64,000 nucleotides of DNA, from assembly GCF_963931595.1 (NCBI RefSeq), contig NZ_OZ007030.1, forward strand, positions 1,542,481 through 1,606,480, written 5' to 3'. Made by a program: the position numbers and the translations under genes. This stretch comes from an uncultured Subdoligranulum sp. GTDB lineage: Bacteria > Bacillota > Clostridia > Oscillospirales > Ruminococcaceae. Below, in pieces: positions 58,454 through 64,000 of the stretch. Below the pieces are notes generated by a model. The model was given only the letters and a program-made list of their open reading frames with translations, was not told the DNA's origin and did no database searches. Within the stretch, counting starts at the first letter, position 1. The number at the start of each line of letters is the position of its first letter.

Positions 58454-59047
58454 ATGGCTTTCTTTTCTTCTCCCGCCAGTGCCGACTGGCTGATTGCCGG
58501 TCTGGGCAATCCCGAACCCAAATACGACGGCACCCGCCACAACGCCGGCTTTGAGGCGCTGGATTATCTGGCCGAGCAGTGGCAGTGTCCGGTGAACAAG
58601 AGCAAGTGGCAGGGACTGTACGGCACCGCACAGGTGGGCGACCACAAGGTGGTGCTGCTCAAGCCGCTGACCTACATGAACCTGAGCGGGCAGAGCATCG
58701 CTCCCGCCGCCCACTTTTTCAAGATCCCGGCCAGCCGCATCATCGTGCTCTGCGATGACATTACCCAGCAGCCGGGGCATCTGCGCATCCGGCCCCACGG
58801 GTCGGCGGGGGGCCACAACGGGTTGAAAAGCATCATCGCCAGCCTGGGCACCGAGGAGTTCAACCGCATCCGCATCGGCATCGGCGCCAAGCCCAATCCC
58901 CAGTACGATCTGGCGGCCTGGGTGCTGGGCAAGCTGCCCGCCGAGGACCGCAAGGCGGTGACTGACCGCTACCCTGATATTGAACAAGCCTGCAAGCTGC
59001 TGATGGACGACAACTTGCAATATGCACAAAACAAATTCAATCGATAA
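58454..59047 (+). CDS. pth: Peptidyl-tRNA hydrolase
   Basis: It releases tRNA from prematurely dropped peptidyl-tRNA. The 197 residues start MAFFSSPASADWLIAGLGNP. YDGTRHNAGFEALDYLAEQ has the catalytic histidine; LKPLTYMNLSGQSI, VLCDDITQQPGHLRIRPHGS and GGHNGLKSIIASLGTEEFNR complete the Pth signature. The first ten residues are longer than usual. The ATG at 58454 has AAGGAGCG 13 bases upstream, slightly far. It lies directly before the SH3 gene and then mfd, the common pth-mfd order of Firmicutes. Confidence 0.95.
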   Translation: MAFFSSPASADWLIAGLGNPEPKYDGTRHNAGFEALDYLAEQWQCPVNKSKWQGLYGTAQVGDHKVVLLKPLTYMNLSGQSIAPAAHFFKIPASRIIVLCDDITQQPGHLRIRPHGSAGGHNGLKSIIASLGTEEFNRIRIGIGAKPNPQYDLAAWVLGKLPAEDRKAVTDRYPDIEQACKLLMDDNLQYAQNKFNR

Positions 59048-59060
59048 AGGAGATAGACCC

Positions 59061-59573
59061 ATGAGCTCTCTTCGCAAACAAGCACTGGTCCGTTTGCTGG
59101 TGTGTGCGGTTGTATTCATCGCCACCATTGTGTTCTGTTTTCTTTTGCTGACCGGCGCCTTTGACGGCGGCAGCTCCGCTGACCCGTCCACCACCCCGGA
59201 GAGCGCCTCCACCGCGGAAGGCGTTGCCTCGGACAGCATCGCCCCGGAGGGAGAAGTCCCCGGCGACGCGGTGGAAGCCACGCCGGAACCCACCCCCGAG
59301 CCCACCCCGGAACCCACGCCGGTCAACTTTGACGGCCTGTCCGAGCAGCCCGCCACCGTCTATGCCGAGGGCGAGCAGCCGGCCTTTACCGTGACGCCGG
59401 ACTCCAATATGAATCTGCGCGCCGGCCCCGGCACCGACTTTGACAAGGTGGCTCAAATCCCGGCCGGCACCGCCGTGACCGCCCTGGGTGCCAACGCCGA
59501 CGAAACCTGGATCGTGGTCCAGTACGAGGGTCAGTACGGCTGGCTGGCCAAGGAATACCTGAACCAGGCCTGA
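59061..59573 (+). CDS. Membrane-anchored bacterial SH3-domain protein
   Basis: The 170-residue protein starts MSSLRKQALVRLLVCAVVFI with one signal-anchor helix (RLLVCAVVFIATIVFCFLLL). A Ser/Thr/Pro-rich spacer holds the tandem PEPTPEPTPEPT, and an extracellular SH3_3 domain follows (DSNMNLRAGPGTDFDKVAQI, WIVVQYEGQYGWLAKEYLNQ). AAAGGAGA lies before the ATG. Such proteins may bind the cell wall. It stands between pth and mfd in the same direction. Confidence 0.86.
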   Translation: MSSLRKQALVRLLVCAVVFIATIVFCFLLLTGAFDGGSSADPSTTPESASTAEGVASDSIAPEGEVPGDAVEATPEPTPEPTPEPTPVNFDGLSEQPATVYAEGEQPAFTVTPDSNMNLRAGPGTDFDKVAQIPAGTAVTALGANADETWIVVQYEGQYGWLAKEYLNQA

Positions 59574-59713
59574 TCGGCCCGCTTCTCCGCCCTGCCGGTG
59601 CATTCCGGCAGCGGACCTTCTTTCCGTGTTTTGTGATCTTTGATCTGTGAGTTGTTTTCCCCTGCCGTCCCCTTTCGGGTGTGCGGCGGCGGGAAACGCT
59701 CTTCTCTGATTCT

Positions 59714-62700
59714 ATGACACTGTTTACTTCCCGCTTTACCCAAACGAAGGAATATGAAAAACTGGCGCATGCGCTCTCCGAACCAGGGGCATGCGCCTTA
59801 TTTGGGTTGCCCGGTTCGGGGCGCGCCCTGGTCTACGCCGCCCTGTGCCGCACCCTGGAGCGGCCGCTCTGCATCGTGACCCCCGGCGAGGCCGAGGCCA
59901 CCCGCTTTGCAGGCGACCTGAACACGCTGGGCATTCCGGCGGCGGTCTTTCCTGCCCGGGACTATGTGCTGCGCCCCATCGAGGGCACCGCCCGGGAATA
60001 CGAATACCGCCGTCTGGGGGTGCTGGGCGACCTGGTGGGCGGCCGTCTGCAGGCGGTCTGCGTCTCGGAGGAGGCACTGACCCAGTACACCACCCCCAGG
60101 GCGGATTTCTGCGCCAACACCCGCACGCTCCACCCCGGGGATTCCATCCCCCGCACCGAGCTCACCGCCCTGCTCCACGGCGCCGGGTACACCCGCCGCA
60201 CCCAGGTGGACGGTCCCGGACAGTTTTCCATCCGCGGCGACATCGTGGACCTCTACGCCCCCGACATGAAGCTGCCGGTGCGCATGGAGTTCTGGGGCGA
60301 CGAGATCGATACCATGCACACCTTCGATCTGACCACCCAGCGCCGGGAGGACCCGGTGGAGAAGATCTATGTGAGCCCCGCCCGGGAGGTGCTGTTCGGT
60401 GCCCCCGCCGAGGCGGCCGACCTGCTGCGGGCTTTCCTGAAAAAGCAGCGGGGCAAAAAGCGCACGGCGCTGGAAGCCTGCATGGCCTCCGAGCTGGCCC
60501 AGCTGGACGGCGGCGCCGTGCCGGTGAACCTGGACAAATACCTGGCGGTGCGCTATCCCCAGCCCGCCACCCTGCTGGACTACTTCGACGACCCGCTGCT
60601 GGTGCTGGAGGAACCCGCCTCGCTGCGGGAGGCCCAGCGGGCCACCGCCTACCGCCGGGGGGAGGAGCTCACCACGCTGCTCCAGGACGGGGTGCTGGCC
60701 CCGGGGCTTGACAAGCTCTACGCCGAACCCGCCTGGCTGTGGGCGCAGCCCGCCCGCTGCCGCACCATCTGCGCCGAAAACTTCGCCCGCAGCATGTCGG
60801 ACATTGCCCTGAAGGAGATCGTCAACGCCCCGGCCCACGCCCTGCCCGCCTGGGCCGGCGAGGTGGCCCATCTGCTGGAGGATCTGCAGCCGCTGTGCGA
60901 CGGCGGCGCCGCCGTGACGGTGATGGCAGGCACGCCCCGCGCCGCGGCCGGCCTGGCGGCCGATCTGCGGGTGAAGGGGCTCAACGTCACCACCGACGAA
61001 AACGCCGCCCCCGCCGCCGGTCTTGTGCAGGTGCTGCCGGGACAGCTTTCCGCCGGGTGCAGCCTGCCCTTTGCCAAGTATGCGGTGTTCACGGCCCGGG
61101 CCTTCGGGGTGAGCACCGCCCAGAAGAAGAAAAAGCGCAACAAGGACGCCCTGAACAGCCTGAGCGAGATCTCCCCCGGCGACCTGGTGGTCCACCAGAA
61201 CCACGGCATCGGCCGCTACGCCGGCATCCAGCGGATGGCCGTGCAGGGGGTGACCAAGGACTACCTGCGCATCGAATACGACAAGAAGGATGTCCTGTAT
61301 GTGCCGGTGACCCAGCTGGACCTGTTGTCCCGCTACACTGCCCCCGGCGGCAAGGACAACGTGAAGCTGAGCCGTCTGGGCGGCAGCGACTGGGCCAAGA
61401 CCCGCAAAAAGGTGCGGGCTGCCACCGAGGCCATGGCCAAGGAGCTCATCGAGCTGTACGCCCGCCGCAAGCAGGCCAAGGGCTACGCCTTCCCCGCCGA
61501 CGACACCTGGCAGGGGGATTTTGAGCAGCGCTTTGCCTACGAGGAAACCCCCGACCAGCTGACCTGCGCCGCCGACATCAAGCACGACATGGAACAGCCC
61601 TGGCCCATGGACCGGCTGCTCTGCGGCGACGTGGGGGTGGGCAAAACCGAGGTAGCCCTGCGCGCCGCCTTCAAGTGCGTGATGGGCGGCAAACAGTGCG
61701 CCATCCTGGCCCCCACCACCATCCTGGCCTGGCAGCACTTCAACACCGCCATCGCCCGGATGGAGGCCTACCCCATCCGCATCGGGCTGCTCTCCCGCTA
61801 CCGCAGCAGCAAGGAACAGAAAGAGACGCTGCGGGGCCTCAAGGATGGCACAGTGGACATCGTGGTGGGCACCCACCGGCTGCTCTCCGACGACGTGAAG
61901 TTCCGGGACCTGGGGCTCGTCATCATCGACGAGGAACAGCGCTTCGGCGTCAAGCACAAGGAAAAACTGAAGGAAGCCTTCATCGGGGTGGATATGCTGA
62001 CCTTGTCGGCCACCCCCATCCCCCGCACGCTGAACATGGCTCTTTCCGGCATCCGGGATATGAGCACCATCGAGCAGCCCCCCTTCGAGCGCCAGCCGGT
62101 GGAAACCTACGTGCTGGAATACGACGAGGGCATCGTCTCGGAGGCCATCCGCAAGGAGCTGGCCCGGGGCGGGCAGGTCTACTACCTGCACAACCGGGTG
62201 GACACCATCAACGAATGCGCCGCCCGCATCGGCAAACTGGTGCCGGGGGCCCGCATCGGCATCGCCCACGGCAAGATGACCGAGGAACAGATCTCCTCGG
62301 TGTGGCAGCAGCTGCTGGACAACGAGATCGACGTGCTGGTCTGCACCACCCTCATCGAAACCGGCGTGGATGTGCGCAACTGCAACACCCTCATCATCGA
62401 AAACGCCGACCGCATGGGCCTTTCCCAGCTGTACCAGCTGCGGGGCCGGGTGGGTCGTTCCTCCCGCAAGGCCTACGCCTACTTCACCTTCACCCGGGAC
62501 AAGGTGCTCACCGAGGTGGCCGCCAAACGGCTTTCGGCCATCCGGGAGTTCACCGCCTTCGGGTCGGGGTTCCGCATCGCCATGCGGGATCTGCAGATCC
62601 GCGGCGCCGGCAGCCTTCTGGGCCACAGCCAGCACGGCCACATGGAGGCCGTGGGCTATGATCTCTATGTGAAGATGCTGGGCCAGGCCATCGCCACCGC

Positions 62701-63175
62701 CCGGGGCGAGACCCCAGCCCCCGACAAGAGCGACTGTCTGGTGGATATCTCCATCGACGCCTACCTGCCGGAGGACTACATCCCCGACCCCGCCGGGCGC
62801 ATCGAGGCCTACAAGCGCATTGCGGCCATCGAAACCACCGCCGACGCCGAGGACGTGCTGGACGAACTCATCGACCGGTACGGCTCCCCGCCCAAGAGCG
62901 TCCAGGGGCTGGTGGATGTGTCGCTGGTGCGGGTCACCGCCGCTCGGGTGGGCATTGTGGAGATCGTGCAGCGCAACGATCTTCTGATCCTCTACTCCGA
63001 CGTGATCGGCCCCCAGCAGCTGGCCGCCGTCATGGACCAGTATCCCCACCGGGTGCTCTACAACGCCCTGGGGCGGCCCTATTTCAGTCTGCGCGTCCAG
63101 AAAGGGGAAAACCCGCTGGTGCTTTTGCGGGATGTGGTCACCCTGCTGCCCGGCGCCACCCCCGCCGCTTCCTGA
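59714..63175 (+). CDS. mfd: Transcription-repair coupling factor
   Basis: Mfd removes RNA polymerase stalled at DNA lesions and recruits UvrA. The 1153-residue protein has the UvrB-like region (FPARDYVLRPIEGTAREYEY), the RNA-polymerase-interacting domain (VVHQNHGIGRYAGIQRMAV) and the RecG-like helicase with Walker A LCGDVGVGKTEVALRAAFK (near residue 640), LVIIDEEQRFGVKHKEKL (DEEQ box) and GLSQLYQLRGRVGRSSRKAY, then the C-terminal TRCF domain (EDYIPDPAGRIEAYKRIAAI). The start MTLFTSRFTQTKEYEKLAH is the likely one, but no clear ribosome binding site is seen. Confidence 0.95.
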   Translation: MTLFTSRFTQTKEYEKLAHALSEPGACALFGLPGSGRALVYAALCRTLERPLCIVTPGEAEATRFAGDLNTLGIPAAVFPARDYVLRPIEGTAREYEYRRLGVLGDLVGGRLQAVCVSEEALTQYTTPRADFCANTRTLHPGDSIPRTELTALLHGAGYTRRTQVDGPGQFSIRGDIVDLYAPDMKLPVRMEFWGDEIDTMHTFDLTTQRREDPVEKIYVSPAREVLFGAPAEAADLLRAFLKKQRGKKRTALEACMASELAQLDGGAVPVNLDKYLAVRYPQPATLLDYFDDPLLVLEEPASLREAQRATAYRRGEELTTLLQDGVLAPGLDKLYAEPAWLWAQPARCRTICAENFARSMSDIALKEIVNAPAHALPAWAGEVAHLLEDLQPLCDGGAAVTVMAGTPRAAAGLAADLRVKGLNVTTDENAAPAAGLVQVLPGQLSAGCSLPFAKYAVFTARAFGVSTAQKKKKRNKDALNSLSEISPGDLVVHQNHGIGRYAGIQRMAVQGVTKDYLRIEYDKKDVLYVPVTQLDLLSRYTAPGGKDNVKLSRLGGSDWAKTRKKVRAATEAMAKELIELYARRKQAKGYAFPADDTWQGDFEQRFAYEETPDQLTCAADIKHDMEQPWPMDRLLCGDVGVGKTEVALRAAFKCVMGGKQCAILAPTTILAWQHFNTAIARMEAYPIRIGLLSRYRSSKEQKETLRGLKDGTVDIVVGTHRLLSDDVKFRDLGLVIIDEEQRFGVKHKEKLKEAFIGVDMLTLSATPIPRTLNMALSGIRDMSTIEQPPFERQPVETYVLEYDEGIVSEAIRKELARGGQVYYLHNRVDTINECAARIGKLVPGARIGIAHGKMTEEQISSVWQQLLDNEIDVLVCTTLIETGVDVRNCNTLIIENADRMGLSQLYQLRGRVGRSSRKAYAYFTFTRDKVLTEVAAKRLSAIREFTAFGSGFRIAMRDLQIRGAGSLLGHSQHGHMEAVGYDLYVKMLGQAIATARGETPAPDKSDCLVDISIDAYLPEDYIPDPAGRIEAYKRIAAIETTADAEDVLDELIDRYGSPPKSVQGLVDVSLVRVTAARVGIVEIVQRNDLLILYSDVIGPQQLAAVMDQYPHRVLYNALGRPYFSLRVQKGENPLVLLRDVVTLLPGATPAAS

Positions 63176-63186
63176 TTCCGGCAACA

Positions 63187-63222
63187 AAAATCCCGGCTCC
63201 TGTGGAGCCGGGATTTTTTATT
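63187..63222. terminator. Bidirectional terminator between mfd and the glycosyltransferase
   Basis: AAAAATCCCGGCTCC and GGAGCCGGGATTTTTT form a near-perfect stem with a TGTG loop and T on both ends, so it can end transcription from both sides. Confidence 0.92.
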
Positions 63223-64000
63223 GCTTGGTTTCAGGCTGCCCCGGGGCCGCCGTGGTGCTGCGGATGACGTACTGGGGGCTTTTGTTCATCGTCATGTACA
63301 TGCGGCCCACGTACTCTCCCACCAGGCCCAGCATCATCATGAGGATGCCGTCCAGCAGCAGCACGATGGCCACAATGCTGGACCAGCCCGCGTCGATCTG
63401 ATCCAGCAGGATGATCTTGCGCACCACGATGATCACCGCAAACAGAAAGCCGATCAGCGAGAAGGCCACGCCCATCACGGTGGCCACCCGCAGCGGCTTC
63501 ACCGAGAAGGCGGTGAACCCGTTGAGCCAGAGCCCCAGCAGCTTGAAGAAGGTATAGCCGCTCTCCCCTTCCGCACGGTCCTGGTGGTCGATGGGGATAT
63601 TCTTGAACCGGCAGGTGGAACGCACGGCCAGGCCGTCCACATAGGGGAAGGGATTGTCGCATTTGACCATCTCGTCGATGATGAACCGCCGGGCCGCATA
63701 GTAGCTGGCCATGTAGAGGTCCTTGGGCTTGCCCATGAGCCAGGTGGCCATCCAGTCGTTGACCCTGCTGCCGAAGTTGCGGAAGGCACTGTGGTGCTTG
63801 GACGGGTAGCTGGCATAGACCACGTCGGTGTCCTCGTCCAGGGCGTCGATGAGGCGGAACATCTCGGCGGGCGGCGTCTGGCCGTCGTCGTCGAGACTTA
63901 CCACAATGTCCCCGTGCACATGGCGGTAGCCCGCCATCAGCGCCGAGGCCTGCCCGAAGTTGCGGGACATGCAGATGCCGAAGATCTGCGGGTCCTCCTG
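63218..64000 (-). CDS. Family 2 glycosyltransferase (N-terminus beyond window)
   Basis: The visible 260 residues lack the first part of the GT-A domain, but show NFGQASALMAGYRHVHGDIV and VVSLDDDGQTPPAEMFRLID with the metal-binding DxD-type motif, then EGESGYTFFKLLGLWLNGFT and two membrane segments (VMGVAFSLIGFLFAVIIVV, IVAIVLLLDGILMMMLGLVG). This is the DPM1/GtrB-like type that transfers sugar from a nucleotide to a lipid carrier or to a wall glycan. The frame is open to the right edge. Confidence 0.88.
   Translation of the reverse strand, partial: QEDPQIFGICMSRNFGQASALMAGYRHVHGDIVVSLDDDGQTPPAEMFRLIDALDEDTDVVYASYPSKHHSAFRNFGSRVNDWMATWLMGKPKDLYMASYYAARRFIIDEMVKCDNPFPYVDGLAVRSTCRFKNIPIDHQDRAEGESGYTFFKLLGLWLNGFTAFSVKPLRVATVMGVAFSLIGFLFAVIIVVRKIILLDQIDAGWSSIVAIVLLLDGILMMMLGLVGEYVGRMYMTMNKSPQYVIRSTTAAPGQPETKQ

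Noticed and set aside
59290..59330. PEPT tandem repeat as a phase-variable tract
   Set aside because: It is a short in-frame Pro/Glu/Thr spacer between a membrane anchor and an SH3 domain; unit length is a multiple of three and gives no frame switching.
59798..63187. 1129-residue open frame opposite mfd
   Set aside because: A shadow of mfd caused by high GC in third positions; composition is G/A/H/Q/V-rich and unlike a folded protein.
1..64000. tRNA or rRNA genes
   Set aside because: No tRNA-like cloverleaf or rRNA sequence was recognised by eye, and the element uses a protein gene as its site; a covariance search was not possible.

Overview
The window looks like a chromosomal segment of a gut Clostridia species, probably Oscillospiraceae/Ruminococcaceae of the Faecalibacterium/Gemmiger/Subdoligranulum type. 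This is inferred from the GC-rich core genes, strong Gram-positive ribosome binding sites, a class 1B PyrD/PyrK pair, and an integrated element built from a large serine recombinase, TnpV and MobC. I see no rRNA, tRNA or CRISPR array.

Left core (1-14850). A minus-strand pyrimidine operon reads promoter - short leader peptide - terminator-like attenuator - pyrC - pyrF - pyrK - pyrD - pyrE (pyrE runs off the left edge). It is divergent from cysE. A YitT-family membrane protein and a lipoprotein follow. The lipoprotein and ung are transcribed divergently from promoters that appear to share one palindromic -35 hexamer. The plus-strand run ung - peptide deformylase-like - SDR - metallophosphoesterase - esterase is compact. 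A ROK-type repressor, an O-acetyltransferase and a DUF1349 protein form an overlapping operon with a 25-bp palindrome on its promoter. A small XRE regulator and a ferredoxin-type aldo/keto reductase close this part.

Integrated element (about 14974-54018, 39.0 kb). A 21-bp direct repeat made of the last codons of ppdK flanks this region, so it is read as an integrative mobilizable element sitting in the 3' end of ppdK. The backbone at the left end is a large serine recombinase, a 56-aa protein, a ribbon-helix-helix protein and a RepA-like ATPase. At the right end it is a relaxase, MobC, a probable oriT, TnpV and ParB. No type IV secretion genes are visible, so transfer would need a helper. The cargo between them is mosaic: a DUF6076-like zinc-finger protein; a fused DUF262/DUF1524 (GmrSD-like) nuclease with a small accessory protein; a Fic protein; a six-gene WYL-regulated operon; membrane proteins; flavodoxin-like proteins; a PhoH-like ATPase; decayed telA and MobA/MobL remnants; and a five-gene AT-rich operon (HTH - type III Res - DUF2513 - Mod - DUF4062/HEAT protein), followed by a SLOG-like protein and an XRE regulator. 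The five-gene operon is the best candidate for an under-described defence system.

Right core (54019-64000). ppdK (minus) is divergent from a plus-strand run: a stand-alone GlmU-type left-handed beta-helix acyltransferase, a small unknown protein, a YccF-family membrane protein, pth, an SH3-domain surface protein and mfd. A convergent family 2 glycosyltransferase runs off the right edge.

Many long open frames opposite the GC-rich genes were judged to be codon-bias shadows and left out.
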